This document shows, one piece after another, positions 11,046 to 22,169 of a stretch of DNA of 64,000 nt. A model generated the notes under the pieces. It saw only the letters and a program-made list of their open reading frames with translations, did not search any database and was not told the DNA's origin. The stretch covers positions 98,986,036-99,050,035 of the forward strand of contig CM043947.1 in the NCBI GenBank assembly GCA_014529385.2, read 5' to 3'. The position numbers and the translations under genes are program-made. This stretch comes from Adiantum capillus-veneris (Eukaryota; Streptophyta; Polypodiopsida; Polypodiales; Pteridaceae). The stretch's first letter is position 1, and every line of letters starts with the position of its first letter.

Positions 11046-12260
11046 TTGCCTGATCCAAAGGGAGACGAAGCTTTTTCTACAGGTGCCTTAGTAGTAAAGG
11101 ATGGATCACTATCTTTCACAAAGCTTGGAGATTTAAAGAAAGGACAAAAACAATATGTAAACAGTGTACACAGAAAATACAAAAACCATAATTTGCTAGA
11201 TGAAGACCAGTACATTTCAGGTGTTTTTGAGGAGGTTTGTTTTGTAGATACCATGGGTGAACTCAATGCGATAACAAGTTCTAGTTTCCAGCAACAAGGA
11301 AATGACCTCATAAAAGTAGCTTCTATGGACATGTATAAAATCATTGAGTCTTTCAAAGATGAGGAGTTCTTCAATGTGCAAAAAGATGTAGAAGTGCGAT
11401 TGGAGACAAAGTACAAAACTATAGCAAAGAAGGTGAAACTAGTGGCATTGCCTTTGCCTAAAGATTGCAAGGGAATGATGGATCAGGCTTCTTCGCAACC
11501 TAGTCTCCGAGATCCAAAAAGAATTGGACACAAGTTTACGCAAGAGTCATTGAAGATGTTAAAAGTTGGAGGCAATGACTCCTTGACAGAGACTGAAACA
11601 AAATGCTTTGAACAGGCACTCTCCAAACATGGAAAAGCTTTTGCATTTGAGTCGCATAAGATAGGGTGTGTGGATCCATCTATAGTCGAACCAATGGTAA
11701 TATTCACAGTATCTCATGTACCTTGGAATCTACGACCAATTCCAGTGCCAAAAGCACTCTTGCCAAAGCTTATAGATTTTTTCAATGAAAAGATAAAGAT
11801 GTGGATATTGGAACCTTCATGTTCCCCCTACTAAAGCAGATGGTTCACAGTACCAAAGAGATATGGAGCTCTACGCTTAATTCAAGACATGCTTCATGTC
11901 AACAAAGTCACAATCAGGAATATGGGCACAGGGCCAATTGTAGATGAGTTTGCGAAAGCATTTGCAGGAAGGGAAATATATTCTATGGGGGATTTGTACT
12001 CAGGGTATGATTAGTTCCAACTAGCAATGGAAAGCAGGGACTTGACTACCATGAGAACACCCTTGGGTTTGGTAAGGATGTGCACCTTACCGGAGGGAGC
12101 AACCAACTCGGTTGCACACATAATGAACGGTATGAACAAAGTCCTTTGTGACTTCATACCTCAAATTACAATGCATTTTCTTGATGATGTTCCAATCAAA
12201 GGATGCGACTTAGCTAAAAAGATGAGGCTCTGGATTCGAGGGGGTGTCGTAAATATGTAG
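11046..12260 (+). pseudogene. Gypsy G5 reverse transcriptase, divergent lineage
   Basis: The region 11046-11834 is open and holds the pre-RT and RT entry (ending KALLPKLIDFFNEKIKMWILEPS, the counterpart of 'G.I.PS.SPYSSP'). After TAA at 11832 the frame continues with WFTVPKRYGALRLIQD, YSMGDLYSGYD, FQLAMESRDLTTMRTPLG and CTLPEGATNSVAH, then MHFLDDVPIKGC near 12170-12210. The LDD catalytic pair is kept. TAG replaces the Q after SGYD. The segments RTPLGLVRM, LPEGATNSV and FLDDVPIKG differ from the usual plant chromovirus or Tat pattern (PFGL.NAP, LDDILV). From memory they are closer to gypsy elements known from fungi and some non-flowering plants. That placement is inference. Confidence 0.75.
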
Positions 12261-12592
12261 CAAACCACATCAATGATTGTGATTGAATTTTAACAAGGCT
12301 GGAGGAAGTGAACCTTACATTATTTGGGCAAAAGTCAGTGTTTGGGGTTGAAGAAATATTGATAGTGGGACATCTTTGTAATCCTCATGGCCGCCAACCT
12401 TGTCCAACTAAAGTGGATGCAATATAGAGGATGAATTAAGTATGCGTAAATATCACGGAGGTGAGAAAGTTTCTAGGTACATGTGTCTTCTATCTCATAT
12501 GGATTCCAAATCATGCACATATTGCAGACCCTCTTTATCAATTGCTAAGGAAGAATTAAAGGTTTCAATGAAATGATGTAAATGTAAAAGCT

Positions 12593-12976
12593 ATGAGGAA
12601 GGTGAAGCAATTGTTGCTGCCTTCACCAACTTTGAGGAAGATTGACTATGAGTGTAGAAGACCGGTAATTGTGACATTGGACACTAGTCCAACGAGAATT
12701 GGATGGGTAGTAGGACAAGACGATGAAGAGAAACACAGGTATGTGGTGAGGTTTGGGGCCAAGGTTCTCAGCTCTCGCCAAAGAGCATATCCACAGGTAA
12801 AAAGGGAGTTATGGGGGGTGGTTACAGCATTAAAGTGTGACAAAGAGTACTTCATTGGAGCATCTGTAGTTGTGGAGACTGATTGCTTACCACTTCTAGG
12901 GATGATTGCAAGTTGCTCTACTCCTCATATTGTTATGCTTAGGTGGATTGCTTATATAAAGTTCTTGAACCCATAA
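12593..12976 (+). pseudogene. Gypsy G5 RNase H
   Basis: The open frame gives VTLDTSPTRIGWVVGQ, FGAKVLSSRQRAYPQVKRELWGVVTALK and VVVETDCLPLLGM. These are the three acidic blocks of gypsy RNase H (D of the first strand, E of 'E.E..A', D of 'V.TD...L'). It degrades the RNA strand of the cDNA hybrid. It follows the RT in order, but 12261-12592 is broken. No integrase of this element follows. The sequence passes into a chromovirus near 12980, so the element is truncated. Confidence 0.8.
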
Positions 12977-13124
12977 TTGAATCACATTGCTTGGTGAGAA
13001 AAATATACCATCTGCACCCCTTATATGTACATCCGAGCTTTGTATTCTGCAAAAAGAAAATTTAATAGATGAAGTCCTTTTGTGTTATTGCTTGTCTTTA
13101 AGTCTTGTGAATTCTCAAGAGCAA

Positions 13125-13211
13125 AGTGCAGTGAATTCTAGTAATGGTATGAGAAGTGCAATGAATTCTAGTAATGGTATGCAAAGTGCAGTGAATTCTA
13201 CTGATAAACAA
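13125..13211 (+). repeat. 30-bp coding minisatellite, about 3 units
   Basis: Units agtgcagtgaattctagtaa plus ten more bases recur at 13125, 13155 and 13185. In the open frame 12987-13295 they encode SAVNSSNGMR/Q-type decapeptides, followed by a looser copy. They lie in the linker before the RT. Confidence 0.85.
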
Positions 13212-13295
13212 AGTGTTAACAAATCTAACGAGCAAAGTGCTGTCAATTTTAATTCTATAGAGCAACGTGTAACTGTTGTAAAACAAACATTATAG

Positions 13296-14728
13296 GAATT
13301 CCATGATTATCCATCCCAGCATAACTCTAGTTTACTTTCTCCTTTTGCACGGCAAAATATGACTCACTTACTCACGGAGTATAGTGATGTGTTCTCAAGT
13401 GATTTACCACTGGGTTTATCTCCTACACGTGATGTGGAGCATGGCATATATTTCTTGCCATGCACTAAACCGGTGAGTAAACCCTTTATTGTATGAGTGC
13501 TAAAGAAGCCAAGGAGGTTGAGAGTTAGTTGACTGACTACCTCGCTCGTGGTTTCATTAGACCTAGCACTTCGCCTTGGGCATCACGAATTCTATTGGTA
13601 AAAAATAAAGATGGTACTATGTGCATGTGCGTAGATCATCACGGATTAAATGCGATAACCATCAAGAACAAGTATCCTCTACCTCTAGTGGATGATTTAT
13701 TTGATCAACTCCACGGGGAAATATACTATACAAAGATAGATCTTCGTTTAGGATACCACCAGGTATGTATCCTACTGCAAGATATCTCCAATTTTGCCTT
13801 TAGAACACGGTTCGGGCATTTTGAATTTTTGGTCATGCCTTTTGGTCTAACCAATGCTCCAGCTACATTTATGACACTCATGGATAGTGTCTTACGTCCC
13901 TATCTTGAAAAATTTGTTTTGGTTTTCCTTGTTCATATTCTCATTTACAGTAAGACTGAAGATGAACACATAGAACACTTACGATTAGTGTTTGGACAGC
14001 TACGAGCTCACGCGTTGTATGCTAAGCAAAGCAAGTGTGATTTCTTTAAAACAAAGATACATTACCTCAGTCATGTGATCTCTTATTCTGGCATCAAGAT
14101 GGACACTGACAAGGTCGCTGCCATTCTTCGATGGCCACACCCCAACACGGTTGAGGAGCTTCAAATATTTTTAGGCATGGATGGATTTTATCGACAATAT
14201 ATCGGTGACTATGCCAAAATCACTGTTCCTATGACGGATCAACTTAAAGAAAAAGGTAAGACCTTTTCTTGGGAAGAAGCCTAAAAACGCAGTTTTGAAT
14301 AGCTCAAGGTAGCTATAGCCACTGCTCCCATCCTAGCAAACGTCGACCCACTTAATCCGTTTGTGGTAGAGACTGATGCTAGTGATAAAGCCAATGGTGC
14401 GGTACTTCTCCAGGAGGGAAGACCTATAGCCTTTGAAAGTAAAAAGTTAGATAGAGCTCAAGAGAATTATTATGTCTATGAGAGAGAGCTCTATGCCATA
14501 ATTCACGCTTTACAAAAGTGGTGACACTACTTATATGGTTCCGAGTTTGAAGTAGTTTTTGACCATGAGAGTATCAAATGGTTTAATACTCAAACAGACT
14601 TGAAGGGCCGTAAAGCTAGATGGCCAAAAATCCTTCAAGATTATGATTGTAAGCTACGATATCACAAGGGGCGATATAATGTAGTAGCGGATGCACTAAG
14701 TCGGATGCCTCATTACGGAACTAAAGAG
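13296..14728 (+). pseudogene. Chromovirus RT and RNase H with altered catalytic pair
   Basis: The RT is open at 13529-14284, preceded by a frame with LLTEYSDVFSSDLPLGLSP. It shows RPSTSPWASRILLVKNKDG, NKYPLPLVDDLFDQL, KIDLRLGYHQV, PFGLTNAPATFM and then VFLVHILIYS (about residues 132-141 of the frame). The consensus there is FLDDILIYS, so both catalytic aspartates are replaced by V-H. This copy cannot polymerise. RNase H follows (FVVETDASDKANGAVL, ERELYAIIHALQKW, YNVVADALSRMP) with stops at 14282, 14300 and about 14522. The DALSR motif is typical of the gypsy RNase H end. Confidence 0.85.
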
Positions 14729-14949
14729 TGTATTTTTGGAGTCATTACGTGGCAATTGTGCACAATATCACTCATATGCTAAAGTGTTGGAGTGCAGTTT
14801 TAAAAAAGGATCCCTCACACTCACATGTCTGAACAGCCAGATCAACATGTCTCTACACGCACAGATAGAAACTCCAACACACAGAGTTCCACCCCTATTT
14901 AGGAAGAGCTTAAGCGATGGAATAATTTTTCCATTGATGATTTCTATTT

Positions 14950-16245
14950 ACTCCACTAGGTGCCAATCTTATTTGAGTGTCAGGATAGTCCAAGTGCTGG
15001 TCATCCAGGTATCCGTAAGATGTATGCCTTAGCTCGACGACAATTTTATTGGCTGGGCTTACATCACGATGTTCAAGAGTACATACTAAACTGCCAGTAG
15101 TGCCAAGTTAATAAGGTAGAGCGCCTCAAGGTAGGTGGCCTTTTACATCCTTTAGAGATTCCACAAGGTAAGTGGGAGTGTATCTCTATGGATTTTGTAG
15201 TAGGACTACCTACTACAAATCTTGGCCATGATGCCATTTGGGTAATTGTAGACCGTCTCACAAAGACGGGTCCATTCATTCCCACTAAGACTATGGTTAA
15301 GACACCAGAATTAACACGGCTATTTGTAGAGCGTATATATAGACTCTATGGTCTTCCAACTAGTATCATTAGTGATAGAGATCGAAAGTTCGATAATCAC
15401 TTCTAGAGAGCTGTGTTCCAAAAGTTGGAAACTAAACTTAATCTTAGTACGACTGATCATCCAGAAATGGATGGTCAAACAGAAAGAGTTAATCAAGTGC
15501 TGCAAGATATGCTACAAGCATACGTTAGCAAGAAGCAAACCAATTGGTAAGACTACTTACCTATACTGGAATTTTCTTATAATAGTTTAAATCATGTGAC
15601 TACAGGCTTTAGTCCATTTATGCTTTTGTATGTATTTCAACCTAGATCACCCATTATGGTGGGGTTGGCTAAGGAGAAGATACAACAAGCAAAGGATTTT
15701 CTGCAAGACCATTTTGACATGCTTCGAGTTACTTGAAAAAATGTTAAGCAAGCTCAAGATCGATATAAGAAGTACGCAGATGAGCATCGACGTCTTGCTA
15801 CTTTCGAAGAAGGAGACAAGGTTTTCCTCAAAGTTCCGGAGCATTCAGAAAGTTTGAAGAAAAGAAAAGTTGCTAAACTTTCACCACGCTATTGTGGACC
15901 ATTTACCATTCTCAAACGTATAGGTCCAGTGGCCTATATGTTAGCTCTTCCAGAGCACTCGACGAGTTCATCTTGCTTTCAATGTTAGCCGTTTATGAAA
16001 ATAGCTAGGAAAGAATGATAATGTCATTGACACAGGTGTGCTTGTTGACCTTATCAAACTGCCAAGCATTCCTCATGAGCCCAAAAAGATTTTGGATTCT
16101 CATGAGCTTTGCACAAGACATCATGTCAGACGACAAGTGTTGGTAAAATGGCTGGATAGACCGGAATAAGGCTCTACATGGGAGAATGTCTCCGCACTTA
16201 AGAAAAATTTTCCTACATTCGTTTTCGAGGAGGAAACGATTATCC
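14950..16245 (+). pseudogene. Chromovirus integrase and chromodomain, decayed
   Basis: The zinc-binding region reads SAGHPGIRKMYALARRQFYW, then NCQ-stop-CQ (TAG 15098-15100 inside the C-x2-C). The catalytic core has WECISMDFVVGLPTT (first D), IISDRDRKFDNHF (second D) and PEMDGQTERVNQVLQ (E). GPFTILKRIGPVAYMLALP marks the C-terminal GPY/F module. RRQVLVKWLDRP and STWENVSALKKNFP form a chromodomain near 16118-16220, which in chromoviruses guides insertion into marked chromatin. Several stops (for example TAG after DNHF and TAA after KQTNW) inactivate it. Confidence 0.85.
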
Positions 16246-16345
16246 AAGCGGGGATTAATGTAAGGACATGGGTCCTATGGGCAAGGCCACTGGCACGACC
16301 GGACAGTGTGTACGCCAGGGGGAGGCTATAAGATAGCATGATTAG

Positions 16346-17047
16346 GTGGATACTAGCACACGCATTACCACCGCCCTTTCAAGCTTGACAAAAATGACTC
16401 AGACACATGGGAAGACTTGGGATTCAGAGTTGCCTTGTGCACTATGGGCTTATAGAACCTCTATCAAAACAAGCACAGGGTTTTCTCCTTATCACTTGAT
16501 TTATGGCAAGGAAGCTTATTTGTCTACTGAAGTGGAAATCCCTGCACTTAAGTGGTTGTCATTGGAAGGTGAAGAGAAATGAGATGCTTGGCAAAAAAGG
16601 TTGTTGGATTTACAATGCTTGCAGTTAGACAGAAGAACTTTGGCCTTGAGTCATTATGAAGAAGTGTCAAAGAAGGCTCAGACGAAGGCCAATGAATGCG
16701 TCAATGATAAAGGAATTGAAAAGGGTGATCTTGTGTTGCGGTACAATAGTAAACTGGACAATACTTTCCAGAAAAAGTTTCAGATTAAGTGGGAAGGTCC
16801 TTTTACTGTTGTAAATAAATTTGAAAATGGCACATATCAATTGGCAAACTTAAATGGTGCAGAGCATAAATATCGTGTTAATGGTTACAAATTGAAGAAG
16901 TATCTGGCACGTTTGATGACAACTATGACTGATGAAATGCTATCAATAGAAGGATACAATGCGGAAACATCTGAAAATGTGGACGAGGTTTCTGGGGATG
17001 AAATGCAGCAGTTATTCACCCTAGTGACCTCTAATTTTCATGAATGA
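16346..17047 (+). pseudogene. Gypsy integrase C-terminal part, non-chromovirus lineage
   Basis: Reads TWDSELPCALWAYRTSIKTS, FSPYHLIYGKEAYLSTEVEI, then after TGA 16580-16582 a long open part with KGDLVLRYNSKLDN, FQIKWEGPFTVVNKF and TYQLANLNG. This is the end of a gypsy integrase. The 'ALWAYRT...TG.TP..L.YG.EA.LP.E.E.P' pattern is typical of Tat/Athila-type elements, not chromoviruses, so it is a third gypsy element abutting the chromovirus. No catalytic D,D,E residues remain. The frame ends at TGA 17045-17047. Confidence 0.8.
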
Positions 17048-18380
17048 CTAAGCAGGCAAGGGGAGGTTGGCAAGCTATGTCAGGAATTTTTTGGGTGGAA
17101 ATGAAGTTGTGAATCCATGCTAAAAAGCTTTCTCACTAGCCCCGAGTACTTAGCTGTACATAATGCTTTGAGTTTTTGGAGTGCTCTTGTAGAATTTATG
17201 TACAAAGGCTTGGTTTTGGTCAAGCTGTTGGTTGAGTTTTGGCTTGGTCGAGATTTCAAAAAATAGTTTTAAATGAGCATTCCTAGCCGTGCTTGATAGC
17301 TTGCAAATCGGACTCCGAAATCATGAGCTACACGCACTCAAAGTGGATGGATTTTCACTTAAAAAGTGGCGGCGGATGCACGTGAGAAGACGGCGAGTGG
17401 ACCGACTGATGGTTTTTTTTAGTAATGGTATGTTTAGAAATTTATGGAGTTGATTTACGGCGCTAAATTTGGTGGTCGGGGTCACCTACTACGCCTCCGA
17501 GAAAATGGCTTAGGTTGGGGGAAAAAAGAAATTTCAGGTTTGGACATGGGGAAGTTGGGGAAGTTGGGAAGAGCATGCCAAGTGGCAATGGAATAACTCC
17601 ACATAGGGGGGAGCATGTGAAAACTGGAGGGTATAAGGGGGGGAGTGGGTACCCCCTAAGGGTGTATCAAAGGAGTTAATGGAGCTTCTTGGCCTTGCTT
17701 GAGAGGGCTCATGGGCTTTGAGGAGAGGAGGGGGCACCCAATTTATGTTCCCACTACCTGGACAGGCACCCTGCCCATTTTTTGGTCCGTGGACACTGTC
17801 CCCCCCCACTTGCCTTGGTCAAAAAGTGGCAAACAACCCATTTTTTACCCAAAAAAGGCTCAAAATGGACCAATAAAAAGGTGCCTAAAGGGGGAAATGA
17901 AGTCGGATAGGAAGGGAGAGAAAATCACTTGGGATAAGAGCCAAAAAATCCCCCCTTTAATAGCTGCATTTCTCTACACACCTGCAGACACTTTCCAGAG
18001 ACCTCTTTTTTGGAGCTTTTTGAAAACCTCCGAACTTCAAATGCTTGTAATTTGCTCATTCCTTATTGGAATCAAGCATATGGATGCTCTACAGATATCT
18101 ATGCGAGCCAATATATACACTCATGTTCTCTAATTCTTCTAATTCCAAGTGTGGTTTCTGCTAGAGATGTTCTTCTCCAAGCTTTATAAGTGTTTAATAC
18201 AGGTGAATTCGACGGTGCAACTACTGTTCTTTTCGATGGTGTGATCAGTGCAAGGCTATAGCGGAATTCATTTTAATTTTCATTTGCACTCCACAACGCA
18301 TATGACACACAAAATAGAAAGGAAACATCCGTGGATCATTATTGTCATTATTGGCCTCCATACTTACCCACACAAATAGA
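17048..18380. other. Probable 3' non-coding part of the preceding gypsy; no gene
   Basis: No coding motif is seen. A purine-rich ggcaaggggaggttgg occurs at 17054-17070 and could be the polypurine tract of the integrase-bearing element, which would make the sequence after it its LTR. I could not find a second copy to confirm this. Confidence 0.35.
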
Positions 18381-18956
18381 CTAGCTTAGTTGCACCATCT
18401 TTGGACCACTGAGCCTGATCAACCACAGAAGGTCGGAACCTCGGATCACTTCTAATCTTCTTGACGCTTCTGTGAAGATGTAGGGGGTGATGGCAACACT
18501 TCTTACTATGCCGAGCCTTTTTGCAAGTAGTAGTTGGATGCTATTGCCATAATTAGCATGACCAACAAAAGTTACACCATTAATCTGCAAAACATCATCA
18601 ACAAGGACAATCTCTTTAGATTGAGATAACTTCTTGAAAATTAGCAACAAAGGTAAAGCGGGAAGTCTCTTCACCCGATCACCAAAGCACTTTGGACAAT
18701 ATCCAAAGAAATCTTCACGCGGGCAGGAGGTTGGCTTAGGACTTGTGGCGTTTGGATTCACAAAGTGCACTAGGAGTACACGCATACGAGCGGCAATCTT
18801 ATAGGAAAGCATCCACCTCTTTGCTTCATGAGGGTTTAGGGATGAAATTCGTGGTTGTAGGTTTGACGTTGAAGTTGGTTGCTCACTGGCCTTTTTCTTA
18901 CCAAAAGTGGTAATGTAACCCCCACTAAATGAGATGGGACCAAAATGTCACCTTCA
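18381..18956 (-). pseudogene. Unrecognised protein-coding-like fragment
   Basis: An open frame runs from ATG 18812 to a stop at 18381 (143 codons). The same frame is open upstream to about 18943, with coding-looking text (FSGGYITTFGKKKASEQPTS, SSLNPHEAKRW). It contains PREDFFGYCPKCFGD, with a CPKC pair, and KEIVLVDDVLQINGVTF. I do not recognise the family. The composition is like a real protein, and the frame is cut at its upstream side near the G1 LTR insertion at 18983, so it may be the remainder of a gene or transposon protein split by G1. Confidence 0.4.
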
Positions 18957-18982
18957 CGCTTGAGCCATTTAGGTATGGATGT

Positions 18983-21486
18983 TGATAGCCATTTTTTCAG
19001 CTCTCATAAAATATTTTAAGAAACCAATTCACCCCACAAAAACACCCTAGCATAATGACTAGGCTCGCTTTTCATTGTAAATAGTGTGCATGTGTTTAGG
19101 GTTTTTATCACATTTTTGTATCAAATCATTGAGCGAGTCATTGGTCTAGGAGACAAAAGAAAAATTATAATATTACGGTCCTCTTTATATATAGATATTC
19201 TCTATCAAATAAAGGACCTAATTAAGCATAGCATTATCTTCTCAATTTATTCGGTTATTTTGTAAATATGTAGACCTAAGTGTGCATTTTTTCCAAATCT
19301 CTTTGCATCCTTTCATGGCATGAAATATTTCTATGTTAGTGTGTATATACCCCATAATATTTATTTTTTACAAAATAAACCCATGCATTTGATCCCGCAC
19401 CCTCGTGGTAGTGGAAATTTGTTTCTACACTGTCACTCACTTTCACTAGATTTTTTCTCACTTGCATATTTTCCTCTTTCACCCAAAACCAAAATAAAAT
19501 ACTCCTATCATGATATTCCTTCATGGGTCCTGCACATATTTTTTTCCATACACCATGTGCTCATAAAGACAAGGGCTAGGAAAAATCCAAGCACTAGGTC
19601 TATCATGTGCAATTGTTTTTAATTCTTCAAAATTCATCATCCATGCATGTGGCAAGGGCCACTTCGATTCCTTAGGTCATGGCATGGTTCATGGGGGGCT
19701 CACCTTTGGATGTATAAGGAGAATTCAACCAAAAAGGGTCCCAGATAAGCACCTTTGCAGTCCCACAATACACAAATTTCTGGGCGATTTTTGGTACATT
19801 TCTATCATCCGAATCAACAAATGCTGTCAACATACAAATGAACCTCGTGACCTGAATTATTTTACATAAATATTTCAGCATTTTTGGAGATAAGCACGAA
19901 TTTTGGTGAATTGTTTGGTGTGACCCAGTCTGGCCATTCTATGCATACAAGGATCCTCTCATTCTTCTCTCACATTTTCACACTCCCACCGACATACACA
20001 CTCATCCCTCTGCATCATCCTTTCAAATGTATAGATTTCCATGCCCCTCTCACCTTCTTCACCATCTCTCCTTCCCCTCTTACCACCATAGCCTTCTACA
20101 TACACGTATGCTCTCATACCGCTCTCTACTACCCCCAAATTACAATTTCATGTTAATTCCTCTATAAGGCATGAATTTTTAGCACGTTATCCTTGCATAA
20201 CCTCTGCAAAATAGAGTTTTTTCATCAATAATCCTCATATTTATCGTGGAGATCAACCGTGAAGGCGGGGCAAGAAGCAAAAGAAGAAGAAGAAGAAGAA
20301 GAAAAACCGGCGGTCATTTTTATAAGGGTGAGTCCATAATTCTTGGAGGTTTCATCAATCTCCAGAGCTCATCCACCTCATTCACCTTTGGTTCCTCAAC
20401 AATGAAGTCATCATCACTTTTGTAAATATGCCACTAACATTTTCTAGTGATTACTAACAACTAACCCTTCTTTAAATTGCACCCTCTACTATCTACTAGA
20501 GTAGGCACCTCCAAGTTATTCACCTCTCTCTCCTTTCACTCTCAATAATTCCCCCCCTTGAGCCCACATCCATGTGGCTTAAAGGATAAGGAAGACACAC
20601 TCCCATTTTAAAAAATCAAAATATTTCCTAATCTCTTGTTTTGTCAATAAAATTGATTAGAATTAATCCTAATCAAAGCTTCCAAAAACCTATAAATAGA
20701 ATCCATCTCTCCTTGTAAAAGGCATCTCTACACCATTGCACACTAGATTGAGCGTAGCACATGCTAGTTCTATCTTGGTTGTAAGGAGAGAGAAAACTTT
20801 CTATACACCATCACTTTGGTGCATAGAAAATCTTGAGCTAGTTGAGTGAGTGCGAGTGGAAGATATTCTTTCTACCATTCCTGTATCTACCCCAAGATCA
20901 ATGAATTGGTAGTTTTGGGTGCAATTTCATGTCTAGAGGCTCACGCTTCTCCTCGAATTTGGCTTGACAAACTCATTCAGCTTCATAAACTGACTTGTTT
21001 CATTGAAGGTTGTTGTTTTGTTGCTTGTCCTTGTGATTCATTGGATATTTCTGGTTGGCTACCATTGTAGAAGGGTGGATGGTGAGAGGGCTCCCAGAAC
21101 CCTAAGAAAATGTGCTAGTGATGCTATAACCAAATCTTGTCACTTGAATCCGCAAGCTCTAGGTGCCTTCTTGTCCAAATCATAAGGTTGAAGCTAAGTT
21201 GTACACCATCTTTCTCTCTCTCTTGTGTTTTAGTGCGTGAGAAAGTTCCATTGGTGTTAGGGTTAGTGTAAAGTCTTGACTTGATTTTGGGTTTCTCTAA
21301 CGATTCTCTTTTTTTTTGCATCCTAGTTCGCTTTTTAACTAGGTGGTGCCGCTTGTGAAGTTGGGTTTTGACTGTGGGTTTGTTGTTTTGTTGTGGTTGT
21401 GGTTGCCTCAACCCCAATTGAGCAACACGGGAGCCTTGAGGGTGTTTAGAGGTCGCCTCTCTTGTTGCCCGCCCCAAACCACCTCT
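18983..21486 (+). repeat. G1 5' LTR (family TGATAGCC...CCTCA)
   Basis: It starts TGATAGCC and ends with cctct where other copies have cctca. It is colinear with the G2 5' LTR 54382-57011, the truncated copy 59537-60908 and the minus-strand copy from 62797. Shared blocks include ttcctctttcacccaaaa, the TATA region and the distal gtgtttagaggtcgcctctc. It is much more diverged from the G2 LTRs than they are from each other, so it is older. Confidence 0.85.
20691..20698 (+). promoter_or_regulatory. TATA box of the G1 LTR
   Basis: tataaata within aacctataaatagaatcc. The same position in the G2 LTR (56183-56190) keeps the box, which supports a real LTR promoter. Confidence 0.7.
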
Positions 21487-21490
21487 ATTT

Positions 21491-21508
21491 TGGTGCCCCC
21501 AGGAAGGA
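21491..21508 (+). other. G1 primer-binding site
   Basis: TGGTGCCCCCAGGAAGGA follows the LTR end by the spacer attt. G2 has TGGTGCCCCCACTGAGGA in the same place. The complementary tRNA was not identified. Confidence 0.65.
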
Positions 21509-21553
21509 CGGCTTGTGTATTTTTGTGTAGGATCAACCTTTAGCATAGTCAAG

Positions 21554-21572
21554 CACTACAAGAGGTTCTTCA
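21554..21572 (+). repeat. CACTA left terminal inverted repeat
   Basis: CACTACAAGAGGTTCTTCA, preceded by the TSD AAG. It differs from the right repeat at one base (position 14). Confidence 0.93.
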
Positions 21573-21649
21573 CACTTGTGACGGCCTTAGCGTTGAAAAT
21601 ACACGGGGATATTTTTACCCCCGGCGTCACTATGCGCGTCGAAAAGAGA

Positions 21650-21830
21650 ACGTTGCTATGTGCGTCTCTATTTACGTCTCTATATGCGTCTCTATTTGTG
21701 TCTCTATATAGCGACGAATATAGAGACGCATATAGCGACGCAAATAAAGACCCATATAGAGACGCAAATAGAGACGCATATAGAGACGCTGCAAGTCCAA
21801 AAATAGCGACGTATATAGCGACGCTCGAGA
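21650..21830. repeat. CACTA left subterminal repeats
   Basis: Many short copies of gcgtctctat and its reverse complement atagagacgc occur, in both orientations. The change-over near 21710-21720 makes the block partly palindromic. In CACTA elements subterminal repeats bind the TNPA protein. Confidence 0.85.
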
Positions 21831-22169
21831 ATAAATTTTTTTGGTGGCAAAGCATACATTACCCTGCCACCCCATCAACCATTTTGAACATAAGTTTCAA
21901 AACTAATATGCAAAACTGACAAAAGTATATCGACAAAAGTGAATTGACAAAGTAATAAATTGACAAAATTATACACATCATAGACAAAATCACTAATTGA
22001 TTGTTAAGCTTTGATTAAAATGTACTAGCTACAACGCAATTGTCATTAATTATTGGAAAAATATATTGTTGGTCAATAGTTATAAAATTGACGTACACAC
22101 GTCCTCTCCTAATACATGTTGTGAAAAAATAAAACTAGTGTTATCTAGCTACGGCTACTTTGATGTCGA

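Larger units (their letters stand above)
12987..16340 (+). mobile_element. Decayed chromovirus (gypsy), LTRs not seen
   Basis: A linker with a decapeptide repeat, RT, RNase H, integrase and a chromodomain follow one another in chromovirus order. Gag, protease and both LTRs are not recognisable. The left boundary with the G5 RNase H (near 12980) and the right boundary with another gypsy fragment (near 16340) are abrupt. The element is a truncated piece, or the junctions are deletions. Confidence 0.75.

Noticed and set aside
17534-17809. Minus-strand proline-rich frame
   Set aside because: The proline-rich text comes from purine-rich plus-strand DNA; no start context or family.
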